A stretch of DNA of 64,000 nucleotides. Origin: Bacillus sp. ISL-41 (lineage in GTDB: Bacteria > Bacillota > Bacilli > Bacillales > Cytobacillaceae). The notes under the pieces are model-generated. The model worked only from the letters and a program-made list of their open reading frames with translations. It was not told the origin of the DNA and did not search any database. Position 1 is the first letter of the stretch; the number at the start of each line of letters is the position of its first letter. The DNA lies in the NCBI RefSeq assembly GCF_018613235.1, contig NZ_JAGGQP010000012.1, forward strand, positions 52,652-116,651, given 5' to 3'. The position numbers and the translations under genes were made by a program. Below, piece after piece: positions 8,874 to 18,551 of the stretch.

Positions 8874-8996
8874 CGCGAGAACCGTCCCGATGTCCTCCCT
8901 GGCCATCAGCAAACTACTTTACTTTATAAAGAAAGCAGAAGTCGTCCTTTTTACACAAATTTCGTAACCCAAAAGAAGCAAAAGGTACGTCCCCAT
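8874..8996 (-). repeat. Decayed dispersed repeats between copy A and the S-layer fragment
   Basis: Within this stretch are one core of the first family (AGAACCGTCCC) and one copy of a second short repeat. The second repeat (ACAAATTTCGTAACC ... GTACGTCCCC) is also seen at 6358-6390 on the other side of the IS. I see no convincing gene between 8752 and 9177. Confidence 0.5.
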
Positions 8997-9091
8997 GCTC
9001 TTAAAATCCTAGTAAAAGTAATCACGTCAACTAAAAGGATCACTTCATCGATTCCCCAAAATTTTTGAGAACTATCCCCGGTTACCACACA

Positions 9092-9127
9092 AAAAAGCTG
9101 CCCCTCAGTTTATCCGAAGGGCAGCTC
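9092..9127 (-). terminator. Intrinsic terminator after the S-layer-like fragment
   Basis: The stem GAGCTGCCC/GGGGCAGCT is followed by TTTTTT on the minus strand, 50 bases beyond the stop codon of the Ig-repeat gene. Confidence 0.85.
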
Positions 9128-9177
9128 AGGTTATCTAACCCTATAAGGGTAAGACCAGAATTTCAAGTAATTTTTGA

Positions 9178-11984
9178 TTACTTAACAAATTGAATAGTAG
9201 TATCTTCAGCAATTGCTTTAAGGTTTAGATCCTCAACGCTTCCAGCTGAAGCATCGTATGTGATAGTAGTTAGTCCGCTATCTAGATCTGCACCAGTCAT
9301 ATCTAGAGTTAGTACAAGAACGTTGTCAGTACCAGTTTTAATAGCTACACTATCAACAGTTGGGTCAACATCTGCAAGATCAGTGTCACTATCAGCAATG
9401 CTCCAACCTAATGCTAATGCAGCTAAGTCGTCAGCATCACTAGCAGTGCCGTCTCCATCAATATCTAAGTTTAGAGCTTCGCTAAATGTAATTTCGATTG
9501 TACCATCTGCAGTTACATAACGAGCATCTAATAATGATGGTGCAGCATTTGTTTTTGAAGTTCCAGCAAATTGAGCTGTGATCGCATCAGATGCAACACC
9601 GTTCATATTTACTAAAGCATCATCAGCAACAACCAATGTATATACAGTTCCTGCTACAAATTTTTGTGTAGCTGCATCTGATGAATCAAAGAAGAAAGTT
9701 GCCTTTGTTCCAGTTGCATCAAGTTCAACAGATACCGGTGCTCTGTCAGCAGTTAAGTCAACTGCAAAGTCTGCAACATCAAGAGTTTGAACTTTCTTAT
9801 CGAAAGTAACTTCCAAAGTATCTTGGTTAGTTGCCACTACCGCATTTACTTTTGGAGCTGTTGTTGTGCTTCCTACACCAGCAAATGAAACTGTTTTGTT
9901 GTAGTTTAATGTAGCAACACCAAGCTCATCATAGATGCCAGCTTGTAATTCTAATGAATAAATCTCACCAGATGTGACAGCGCCTGTTTGAAGGTATACA
10001 GTTAAAGTTCTTCCGTCTTCAGATAGTTCAAAAGTTGCGTCAGAAACATCTACTGCATTTCCGTCAGCATCTTCAATTACTAGATCATTTGCAACAACAA
10101 AGTCGTTAGCACCTGCATAGTCCTCTAGTTTAACTGCTTCACTGAAGTTAACTTTAATAGTTTTATTGTTGATTGCAACAGCAGCTGAAGCTTCAGGAGC
10201 AGCATTCGCAGCAGAAGAACCAGCAAATTGTACTTCATCGTAGTTAGCATCGACAGATACACCAGCTAAGTCATTGACACCAGCAACAACAATCTTGTAA
10301 ATAGTACCTGAAGTGAATGACTCCGCATCATCCCACTGTAGAAGGACTGACATCTTATCTGCAGTACGCTTTACAGCAGTTGGGTTAGTCATACCAGCAA
10401 CCGCACCACCAGCTGCAGTAGTTAATGTGAAATCACTAGCTGCTAATCCAGTTGTAGAAACTTGCTCGTTAAATGTAACACGAACTGTATTCTTGTTTAC
10501 TGCTACAGCAGAAGTAACTCGTGGAGCAGTTGTATCAGTTGATCCTTGACCTGCAAATTTGATTTCATCAGCATCTTCGCTGATTGCATTTCCAGATTGA
10601 TCTGTAACGCCAGTTACATCAACTGTGTAAACCTTTGCGTTTTGTTGTTTAGTTGTAAGCACTACAGTAACACCGTCAGCTTGTAACTCAGCTTTCAATG
10701 CATATCCTAATTCGGTACCAAGATTGTAGTTTTGAGGCATATTTGCAGTTTTAGCATCTAACTTTTCGCTGAATACGATAGATACTGATTTACCTGCATT
10801 TCCAGATGTTGCAGAAACTAGAGTTGGTTTTGTTGTATCTGCGCTTAGGCCACCAAATTGGAACTCATCCTTAGAAGAGTCGATAACGTTTCCGAATACA
10901 TCAGTTACGTTAGCAACAGACAATTTGTAAATAGTTCCTTCTGTTTGTGCAGTTGTAGTTAATGTAACGCCAGTTCCAGCAGTGTTCAATTTCGCAGCAG
11001 TTACTGTCAATCCTGGAATTGAATAGTTTGCTACATTTTCAGCTACTGCTTTATCTAACTTTTCATTGAAAGTTAAAGATACTTTTGTGTTTGTTGTTGC
11101 TACAGCACCTAAAAGTTCAGGTTTAGAAGTATCAGCAGCAATACCACCGAATTGTGCTTCGTCATAATCAGTGTCAACAGTGTTACCATCTTCATCAGTA
11201 ACATTTGTTACAGTTAACTTATAGATAGTACCTTCTGTTTGTGCTGAAGTTTTAAGTGTAACTTTTGTCTTATCATCTGCATCAAGTTCAGCAGATACAA
11301 CAGTTAGTCCTGGAATGCTGTAGTTAGCAACATTCTCAGCAGAAAGTTCTGATACTTCTTCGTTGAATTTAACTTCAACGTGGATATTTGAAACTGCTAC
11401 TGCGTGACCAACACGAGGTTTAACAGTATCTTTCGCAATTCCACCAAATAATGCTTCGTCTTTAGCAGAATCTACTACATTTCCGTTCAAGTCTTGAACG
11501 TTAGTAGCAATTAGCTTATAGATAGTACCTTCTGTTTGTGCTGCTGTAGTAAGGATCACTTCATTTTTAATGCTATTTCCATCAGCATCTTTTTTGTACT
11601 CAGCAGAAAGAACTTGAAGTCCTTCGATAGAGTAGTTAGCAATGTTCAATGCAGTTGCATTTACATCTTCGCTGAATGTAAGAGCAATTTTGTTGTTCTT
11701 AGTTGCTACAGCAGAAGTTAATTCTGGGTTTACAGAATCAGCTACCATACCAACAAACTTAAATTCTTTTCCATCAACAGTTAAAGTGTAAACTGCAGCA
11801 GGAGTTTGAGCAGCTGTTTTTAATTCAACAGTTTCACCATCTGCAGAAAGTTTAGCTTCTTTAACTTCCAGAACTGTACCAGCAGCATCTTTGATAGAGA
11901 ATACATCTTTGCTTACTGATTCAACAGCTTCTTCAAGTGAAAGTTCTACAACTGTATTAGCAATCGCACTTACACACCATGAAC
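9178..11984 (-). pseudogene. 5'-truncated S-layer-like protein with tandem Ig-like repeats
   Basis: The frame stays open from 9178 to about 11984 (roughly 935 codons), but no start codon, ribosome site, signal peptide or SLH domain precedes it. The coding sequence simply begins in the middle of a repeat (AIANTVVELSLEEAVES). It encodes about eight Ig-like repeats of roughly 95-110 residues. The first four are very alike (VANYSIPGLTV, TEGTIYKL, FGGIAADT recur). Such repeats form the body of S-layer and adhesin proteins. The 3' end is intact with its own terminator. An internal ATG at 11748 could give a cytoplasmic 856-residue product, but that start has no good site. I read it as a silent, truncated S-layer gene. 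Confidence 0.75.
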
Positions 11985-12279
11985 ATTACATTTTTTTACA
12001 GGCGTATTTTTCATTTGGCTCTAGGCGTTGCTACACCTGATTTTTTGCTGAGTTAATAAATTATCTAAGCTCATTCGACCTATGAAAATAATTATAATTG
12101 TAAGTAAGTAAAATAAAAGGTTGTTTTCCCTCTTTATTTGTAGACAAAAACTATTACTGTCCTTCACCTTTAAACCTTTTTTTAAAATAGGCCATTCAAA
12201 ATGCATAATGTTTATCCCTACTCCACTTGATTTTAGTGTATGTATATCATGCCAGAACTAAGTTCCTGTTATACTGATG
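11985..12279. other. Intergenic stretch without a supported gene
   Basis: This AT-rich stretch holds only a weak 61-codon minus-strand frame (12021-12206) without a convincing ribosome site. The junction with the truncated gene is near 11985. Confidence 0.4.
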
Positions 12280-12745
12280 CAATTTATGTCAAACTACCGC
12301 TTCCTTGCGTCAAGTTGCACCCTATTCGCGTCAAGCTTCCACTAGTTCGCGTCATGTTGCATATTCTTCGCGTCAAGCTTATTCTATCCCACGCCATGCT
12401 CGTACAGGACTTGTCAGATGCTAAGCCCCTATATTACTGGTGCAGTTGGGTCAAGCTTTCACTAGTTCGCGTCATGTTACACCCTCTTCGCGTCAAGCTT
12501 ATTCCATCCCACGTCATGCTCGTACAACTCCTGTAAGATGCTAAGCCCCTGTTCATAAATAATTCAGTTCGGGTCAAGCTTCCACTAGTTCGCGTCATGT
12601 TACACCCTCTTCGCGTCAAGCTTATTCCATCCCACGTCATGCTTGTACAGGTCCTGTCAGATGCTAATCCACTGTCCATAACTAATTCAGTTCGGGTCAA
12701 GCTTCCACTAATTCGCGTCAAGCTCCTACTAGTTCGCCTCATGCT
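12280..12745. repeat. Minisatellite: 21-bp units nested in 120-123-bp repeats
   Basis: The motif TCGCGTCAWGCTT recurs every 21 bases at 12289, 12310, 12331, 12352, 12373 and 12394. The block from 12331 is then repeated at 12451, 12574 and 12697 (spacing 120, 123, 123). Because 21 is a multiple of three, both strands show false repetitive open frames. It lies between two minus-strand genes and has no ribosome sites. Confidence 0.85.
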
Positions 12746-12815
12746 AATCACTTTATATATGAATTAACTTAGCCCTCTCTTAATAACCATTACATACATA
12801 CTCAAAAGAATTTTT

Positions 12816-12852
12816 AAAAAATAAAGAACCCTACAAATGATTGCAAGGTTCT
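12816..12852 (-). terminator. Intrinsic terminator of the AlbA_2-type gene
   Basis: The stem AGAACC.TTGC/GTA.GGTTCT is followed on the minus strand by TTATTTTTT. It overlaps the stop codon of the gene at 12851. Confidence 0.65.
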
Positions 12853-14320
12853 AATCAGAGGATTCTTCTCCACTATTCAATATATAATGTAAATTTGGGT
12901 CCTTTTCAGATGAAGCTATTTTTTTTACGAACTTTTTTTCCTCTAATTTTTTAAGAATTTTACGTGCATATTGAGGGCTTTTTCCTAACGCCTCAGCAAG
13001 TTGTTTGGTTTTTAATTTATCTTTTCCATAAGCGATTTCCAAAGCTGTTTTTTCATCATCCGTTAAAGTTTTCCAACTTCTATTGATGATTGAAGAAATT
13101 CTCTCTTCTCTTCGCTGCCTTCTCATTATTATGTTGTTTTTTAATGTAAGAATCACTGAAGAATTTGTTTCCTTATAAATTGGCGGATCTAGGAAAAATT
13201 GCTCCATGTCACTATAAATCCTCTTTACACCTTCATTTAATTCTCGTACCCAGCCAAGTTCAGATAAAGCACGAGCAATCTTTGGGTTTCTTGAATATCT
13301 TGTGTATTTAATGTTTTCAACACTTACTATGTTCGGAAGTTGACCGGGACTGTGGATTTCTAACCTGTCGTCAAACATAAATACTTTAATATCATCACCA
13401 TGAATGTTGTAGGCTCGATGTGTAATAGCATTAATAACACCTTCTTGCCATGCAAATGGAGGATATTCTGGGACAGTAATAAATTTACCTACATTTTTAT
13501 CTAATGCAGTAAACTCCCTCAATTGTGTATCAATAAATTCCTTTGATTCATCAATTAATTTAGGAATAGGTGCTTCAAACAATTTTTGTTTTGAAATATT
13601 CATTGATGTGCCTACTTCAGCCTTTATTCCGTCATAACGGAAAAACCTTAATTTTGCACTTGGAACATATGCAGTTGGATACTTTGCAAACATTAGGACC
13701 CCAGCAACTGTTAACTTTAGTTCTCCATTTATATTACGTAAAAATCCTCTTGCTAGAAGAAGTTCCTCAATTGACCCTTTAAAATCAAGGGTGTCTTTAT
13801 AATTCTCTAATACTTCCTTATCAAGATTATCTAAAGCACAGTTTTCAATAATCTGATCTTCATACAGACGACTACCTTTGTCATATTCTAAATCTACCCT
13901 TTGGTCAAAACTAAGTTTTTTGGTTTCGTCTCCGACCCTTAGAAAAACCTCATCTGCTTCAGTTTTATGAACTGTATCTATGCTTGGTTCTATATGTATT
14001 AATATTATTTCATCTCTTTTCCCATTATCTTTTATAACTTCAATTTTTTCATGTTTAAAGTTTACAGAAGGAAAACACTTTTCAAACCCACATTGAATAA
14101 GATCATTTACTTTTGTATTCCCCTGTGAAAGCACCCCTTGAATCTTTCTATCATCAATACCTACTGCGATTAATCCCCCATCTGCATTAGCAAAACCTAC
14201 AATTGCTTCTGCAAGCTTTGGTATTTTTATACTTGCGGACTTTCTATCATAAAACTGGTTTTCGTTTGTTTCTAATAAAAACTCTAATGTTAATTTTGAA
14301 TCATATTTCGAAAATCCCAT
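12851..14320 (-). CDS. AlbA_2 (Schlafen-type) ATP-binding protein with winged-helix C-terminus
   Basis: ATG 14320 follows AAGGAGGT at good spacing, giving 489 residues. Residues about 10-135 fit the AlbA_2/Schlafen AAA_4 domain (ENQFYDRKSASIKIPKLAEA, GFANADGGLIAVGIDD). Residues about 240-400 fit a divergent GHKL ATPase (INAITHRAYNIHGDDI, LEIHSPGQLPN, ARALSELGWVRELNEGV). The last 70 residues look like a winged helix (LAEALGKSPQYARKILKKL). Such proteins are annotated as transcription regulators, and relatives occur in anti-phage islands. Its neighbour is a nuclease-like gene, transcribed divergently 350 bases away. Its exact role is unknown. Confidence 0.85.
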   Translation of the reverse strand: MGFSKYDSKLTLEFLLETNENQFYDRKSASIKIPKLAEAIVGFANADGGLIAVGIDDRKIQGVLSQGNTKVNDLIQCGFEKCFPSVNFKHEKIEVIKDNGKRDEIILIHIEPSIDTVHKTEADEVFLRVGDETKKLSFDQRVDLEYDKGSRLYEDQIIENCALDNLDKEVLENYKDTLDFKGSIEELLLARGFLRNINGELKLTVAGVLMFAKYPTAYVPSAKLRFFRYDGIKAEVGTSMNISKQKLFEAPIPKLIDESKEFIDTQLREFTALDKNVGKFITVPEYPPFAWQEGVINAITHRAYNIHGDDIKVFMFDDRLEIHSPGQLPNIVSVENIKYTRYSRNPKIARALSELGWVRELNEGVKRIYSDMEQFFLDPPIYKETNSSVILTLKNNIIMRRQRREERISSIINRSWKTLTDDEKTALEIAYGKDKLKTKQLAEALGKSPQYARKILKKLEEKKFVKKIASSEKDPNLHYILNSGEESSD

Positions 14321-14670
14321 GCTCTTTACCTCCTTCCTTCTTGAATAAGTTTTTATCTTAAAACGCATATTTTGCCTCATTATTTATAATTATATATTAA
14401 GCATTACCCTTTCATTATCCTTCATTAAAACAAAAACAGTCAAAAAAGGGCAGAAAACTACATTTTTTCCTCAATGGTACTAATGCTCTCCTGATGTATG
14501 TTTTTTATTACCTCTTTATAATTCCTATTATCTCTTACGTGATAGTAATTAAGCTACCAATTCACCGGTATTCTGATCGTTTCAAGTTAAAAATTCGAAT
14601 CCTATATACATATCCTACATATCACTACACAAAATACACCTAAATATTTTGGAAAGTAGTGTTAATGTAG
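14321..14670. other. Divergent intergenic region
   Basis: The 350 AT-rich bases between the AlbA_2-type gene and the zinc-ribbon gene should hold both promoters. I see no gene, clear operator or hairpin. Confidence 0.4.
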
Positions 14671-16236
14671 ATGCTTAATATTAATTACTCTTCTTTAGAA
14701 AAATATTACATTTACCCTCAACATATTAACAAATATGGATTCAAAACGCATTTACACGATATAGATCACATTGTTAAAACAAATCCCGATCAGTTTTCCT
14801 TATCACTGACAAAAAAATATCTTTATTTTATTATGCCCATTTGTGGTCATCCTGAGAAAATCAGCTTATATGAGCTAAAAAAGAGAATCAAAAACAATCA
14901 AGATGAAAAGCTTTGTTGCCGGATTTGCAGACTGCTAATTGATTCAAAAACCAACTATTCTGCCTTAGCAACACTATATTCAGTTAATAATAGTAAGCCA
15001 CTCAGCCAGATAAAATCCCGTAAAAATTCAATTACTTTTATATGTCCGATTTGTTATCAAGAAACAACATATAGTGAGTTCCGTTGGGTATTAAATGGAT
15101 TAAGGGAAGGAAAATCCTTTAAGGAATTTTGTAAAAGAAAATGCTTTTCAATAGGAGAAAAACACCCGAAAATCGTTGATTTGTGGGACGAAGAAAAAAA
15201 TAAGGTCAGTATATTTAAAATACCCGCCAATGATGAAAACTTATATCATCGTAAGTGGTATTTCAAGTGTTCAGTATGTCAAAAAACGACTGAATCCCCT
15301 ACAACTGTTAATAACATTGTTAAAAACTCATCTAAGTGTTTAAAGCATAAAATTTCCAAAAGCAGCTCTTTCCCTGAACAATCGATTTTTTTGTCTTTTA
15401 CCCGATGTCTATCAAAATTCTCTTATATTGAGGTTACCAATAAATATAAGTATTACCGTAACCATGAATTTGATATTTTTATACAGCTAAGGATTAATAA
15501 TAATATTTATCTTTTCGCAATTGAATACGATGGTCCTCAACATATAAACAGAATACTAAACGACATAGATAAAAATACATATGCCGCCAACAATAATATT
15601 TATATAGTGCGAGTTAGAGATGCAAAATTAGCAAATATAACCTTAGAGAATTTCAACAATATTATTCAACGTAATAGTAATGACAAGGGTGAACTTAACG
15701 AGGTAATTCCTAAATTATTGGACAAATTTATTGAATGGTTGTCGTCATTAAGTATTGAGGTTAAGGCGTTTAATAAAGTTAAAAAATTAATTGAACAGGA
15801 AATGAAAAATGTAGATGTATTAAAAGATGAAAATATTATCTTTGAACAATCCAGTGATTCTTTTAAGAAATTACTTAAAGACGATCCCAAATTAAATATT
15901 ATATTCAATCAACTTAGACAGGATATAAGGGCTGAATTGGCTGATGTTATTACAACTACCGAACAGGATATTAAAAGAACATTTGTTTGTCGAGACTGTG
16001 GGAATCAGTGGGATCAATATGTTTTCGTTGTAGTAAAAAATTTTCTTAATTCTAAGAATGGAGCTACTGGATGCCCCTTTTGCGCTAATAAAAGCGAATG
16101 GCAGCTCAGTGAATTAAAAAGAAAGGCATTATTATTAAAAGACGAAGGATTCACACAAAAGGCCATAGGAGCAATGCTCGGAAGAAGTCAATCGACTATT
16201 TCTAGTTGGCTAAGTAATAATGAGAAAATTTCTTAA
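14671..16236 (+). CDS. Zinc-ribbon protein with Vsr-like nuclease core and C-terminal helix-turn-helix
   Basis: The 521-residue product has several CxxC pairs (CPIC, CSVC, CRDC, CPFC). One segment (HPKIVDLWDEEKN ... WYFKCSVC) fits the DUF4379 zinc-ribbon pattern. A central part (FAIEYDGPQHINR ... NNIYIVRVRDAKL) looks like the core strands of a Vsr/restriction-type endonuclease. The last 45 residues form a helix-turn-helix (FTQKAIGAMLGRSQSTISSW). DNA binding and nicking or cutting is therefore likely, but the target is unknown. A related but broken gene lies at 25.8-26.95 kb. It could be part of a defence cassette with the AlbA_2-type gene or a homing-type nuclease. Confidence 0.75.
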   Translation: MLNINYSSLEKYYIYPQHINKYGFKTHLHDIDHIVKTNPDQFSLSLTKKYLYFIMPICGHPEKISLYELKKRIKNNQDEKLCCRICRLLIDSKTNYSALATLYSVNNSKPLSQIKSRKNSITFICPICYQETTYSEFRWVLNGLREGKSFKEFCKRKCFSIGEKHPKIVDLWDEEKNKVSIFKIPANDENLYHRKWYFKCSVCQKTTESPTTVNNIVKNSSKCLKHKISKSSSFPEQSIFLSFTRCLSKFSYIEVTNKYKYYRNHEFDIFIQLRINNNIYLFAIEYDGPQHINRILNDIDKNTYAANNNIYIVRVRDAKLANITLENFNNIIQRNSNDKGELNEVIPKLLDKFIEWLSSLSIEVKAFNKVKKLIEQEMKNVDVLKDENIIFEQSSDSFKKLLKDDPKLNIIFNQLRQDIRAELADVITTTEQDIKRTFVCRDCGNQWDQYVFVVVKNFLNSKNGATGCPFCANKSEWQLSELKRKALLLKDEGFTQKAIGAMLGRSQSTISSWLSNNEKIS

Positions 16237-16255
16237 TAAATGGTATTTTTAAAAA

Positions 16256-16296
16256 ATGGGGGATAGTATCGTTCAGTACTAGATACTATCCCCCAT
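16256..16296. other. Perfect 15-bp inverted repeat
   Basis: ATGGGGGATAGTATC and its complement face each other across an 11-base loop, 20 bases after the zinc-ribbon gene. The T-run lies on the minus-strand side, so it terminates best in that direction. Confidence 0.6.
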
Positions 16297-16474
16297 AGAA
16301 CCTTATTCCTAAACCTACCCATCTTTTGGTCGATAGATATAATATACACTTATTGGTAAAATTACAAAAATAGCTGAATAACCTTATATCTATCCTATTC
16401 GATTATCAAACAATAGTGGATTTGAAAGGAATAGAAGATTAAAAGTGCAAAACAGCGAATACAGGGGGATTACA

Positions 16475-16999
16475 ATGGGTTTTTTAAGTAGATTTACTAC
16501 CATATTATTCGGATCCAAAGAAGACGAAATTGTTAGAGCCAAAAAAGAGGTTGCTTATGCCACAACTAAGCAGCTATATCCAAAGGAAGCAAAGGCTGTT
16601 GAGGACTTAGTTAAGGGACAATATGAAAAAGCACTTGAACAAATATTATATACGATTGGTAACGCAATCCGGCACCATGCCAGACTTTCTAATGCTGAAC
16701 ATATTAAAAACAGTGCTTTTATGGAAAGATTTATAGAGGATTATGGTTTTCAATATTTCATAAATGGAGTTTCGCTAGGTCACCAAACACAAGCAGGAAC
16801 AGCTGATGTTAAATTCCAAAAGGAAATCAGTTTATTAATGGAGGAATTACATAAACGTATGATGGAGGATGCCTTAAAGTCCTTTTCCTCTCAAAAAATA
16901 GCTGATTGTTTTTCCGCAGGTGCAAAAACTGCAGCAGACTCCGGTTTTCAAACTGGTGTTTATACATATAATAATGGATATGTATTAGCTGAAAAGTAA
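16475..16999 (+). CDS. Protein of unknown function, 174 aa
   Basis: ATG 16475 follows AGGGGGAT; an upstream GTG at 16445 has no site. The product is helical, charged and without a signal peptide or membrane segment. It begins MGFLSRFTTILFGSKEDEI and has a conserved-looking centre (YGFQYFINGVSLGHQTQAGT). I do not recognise the family. It is separated from the nuclease-like gene by 240 bases and a hairpin, so co-transcription is uncertain. A hairpin just downstream was split by the IS3-family element. Confidence 0.65.
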   Translation: MGFLSRFTTILFGSKEDEIVRAKKEVAYATTKQLYPKEAKAVEDLVKGQYEKALEQILYTIGNAIRHHARLSNAEHIKNSAFMERFIEDYGFQYFINGVSLGHQTQAGTADVKFQKEISLLMEELHKRMMEDALKSFSSQKIADCFSAGAKTAADSGFQTGVYTYNNGYVLAEK

Positions 17000-17118
17000 A
17001 ACAAAGGATTACTTATGAAATTTACAACCTTAATTTGTAAATGCACTAAAAAGACACCGCCACTGAACTGCACCGAAATTGTTAGACACAAAACTAACAA
17101 TGGAGGTGCAGTTTTTAT

Positions 17119-17628
17119 ATGGCCAAATTTACGTTTGAGGATAAATTATGGGCAGTAAAGGAATATGAAAAGGGAATATTATCATTTCGGGATATCGGGA
17201 AACAGCTGGATACTGGTCATAAACCAATTCAGAAGTGGTTCAAATTATATCAGTCACATGGAGAAGATTCTTTAAGAAAAAGTTATACAAACTATTCGGC
17301 TGCGTATAAAATGGAGGTACTCAAATATATGGACGACCATTGGATATCTCTAAATGAGGCTGCAGCGAAGTTTAAAATACTCGATCCCTCCACCATCCTT
17401 GTCTGGAGGAAAGCCTTTGAAACAGGAGGAATGGACGCCCTATTACCAAAGAAAAAGGGGCGACCTGCCATGGCTAAAGAGAGAAAAAAGAATAAGTTGA
17501 CCGATCAAACGAATGAATCGCTTATCCAAGAAGTTGAACGTTTACGGATGGAGAATGCTTATTTAAAAAAGTTGAATGCCTTGGTTCGGGAACAGGAAAA
17601 ATTACCACGAAACTCAAAGCGCAAGTAA
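17119..17628 (+). CDS. IS3-family transposase OrfA
   Basis: The 169-residue product has two helix-turn-helix regions (SFRDIGKQLDTGHKPIQKWF near residue 20, and SLNEAAAKFKILDPSTILVW near 80). A C-terminal coiled coil follows (LIQEVERLRMENAYLKKLNAL). This is the DNA-binding and dimerisation part of IS150-type transposases. The slippery site for frameshifting into OrfB lies inside the coiled coil. An uninterrupted OrfAB polyprotein would be the active transposase. Confidence 0.88.
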   Translation: MAKFTFEDKLWAVKEYEKGILSFRDIGKQLDTGHKPIQKWFKLYQSHGEDSLRKSYTNYSAAYKMEVLKYMDDHWISLNEAAAKFKILDPSTILVWRKAFETGGMDALLPKKKGRPAMAKERKKNKLTDQTNESLIQEVERLRMENAYLKKLNALVREQEKLPRNSKRK

Positions 17629-18467
17629 TTTTTGAACTAAGGAATGAATATAAAGTCGCTGATTTAATTAAAGTTGCAGGCATTCCAAGAAGCACTTACT
17701 ATTACTGGACTAAGCACAAAGACCGCCCAGATAAATACGCAAAGGCAAAAGAAGCAATAATAGAAATTTTTCATCAACATAAGGGCCGTTATGGCCACCG
17801 GAATATAAAAAAGGTGTTGGAGAAAAGAGGCTTTGTTCTTGACCCTAAGACTGTCCTCAAGCTAATGAATCAGATAGGAATCAAGTGCCAGGTTCGTATG
17901 AAGAAATATAAATCCTATCGAGGAAGTACAGGAAAAGTTGCCCCCAACGTTATTAATCGAAATTTCAAAGCTGACAAACCAAATGAGAAGTGGGTAACGG
18001 ACGTAACCGAATTTAGTCTTTTCGGACAGAAACTCTATCTATCTCCTATTCTTGATTTGTACAACAGTGAGGTGATCACTTATACAGTTCAATCTCGTCC
18101 CTCTTTTAATTTAGTAGGTGACATGCTTGAACAGGCTTTGGAAGTTTTAAAACCAGAGGATGAGTTAATCCTCCACTCAGACCAGGGATGGCATTACCAG
18201 ATGAGTAAGTACCAGAAGACGCTTAAGGAGAAAAACATTATACAAAGCATGTCCCGAAAGGGAAACTGTCTCGATAATGCAGTTATTGAGAACTTCTTTG
18301 GCATACTTAAGACAGAACTCCTATATCTACAGGAATTTGAAAGTATAAATCACTTCATAGAAGAACTACACGATTATATTTTTTACTACAATAATATTCG
18401 CATGAAGGAAAAATTAAATGACCTGAGTCCAGTAGAATACCGAACTCAGGTTCAACAAGTCGCATAA
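17571..18467 (+). CDS. IS3-family transposase OrfB, read by -1 frameshift
   Basis: The frame lies at -1 relative to OrfA and is open from the slippery site A_AAA_AAG to 18467 (about 298 codons). It contains the HTH-like segment VADLIKVAGIPRSTYYYW and then the DDE core: D in NEKWVTDVTEF, D in LHSDQGWHYQ, and E in DNAVIENFFG. An internal GTG at 17814 could start a shorter OrfB alone. The core motifs are intact, so the element may be active. Confidence 0.85.
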   Translation, partial: VECLGSGTGKITTKLKAQVIFELRNEYKVADLIKVAGIPRSTYYYWTKHKDRPDKYAKAKEAIIEIFHQHKGRYGHRNIKKVLEKRGFVLDPKTVLKLMNQIGIKCQVRMKKYKSYRGSTGKVAPNVINRNFKADKPNEKWVTDVTEFSLFGQKLYLSPILDLYNSEVITYTVQSRPSFNLVGDMLEQALEVLKPEDELILHSDQGWHYQMSKYQKTLKEKNIIQSMSRKGNCLDNAVIENFFGILKTELLYLQEFESINHFIEELHDYIFYYNNIRMKEKLNDLSPVEYRTQVQQVA

Positions 18468-18551
18468 TAAAGTTGTCTAACATTTTTGGTTCACTTCACA
18501 ACGTTGGTGTCTTTATTTGATTGAATAGTATTTCTCCGAAATCTCACTTTT

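Larger units (their letters stand above)
17064..18498 (+). mobile_element. IS3-family (IS150 group) insertion sequence
   Basis: The left end TGAACTGCACCGAAATTGTTAG and the inverted right end TGAAGTGAACCAAAAATGTTAG match at about 20 of 25 positions. Between them are two overlapping frames joined by a slippery A_AAA_AAG at 17565-17571. The flanks AAAGACACC and GGTGTCTTT are complementary, so the element sits in the loop of a former hairpin. I could not identify a clean target duplication. Confidence 0.85.

Noticed and set aside
9260..11721. Several plus-strand frames antisense to the Ig-repeat gene
   Set aside because: They are shadows of the minus-strand coding sequence, without ribosome sites.
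12280..12745. CRISPR array
   Set aside because: The repeats are contiguous 21-base units without unique spacers, and no cas gene is near.
12240..12751. Open frames of 98 and 105 codons on the two strands of the minisatellite
   Set aside because: The 21-base period keeps all frames open by chance, both strands are equally repetitive and no ribosome site precedes either frame.
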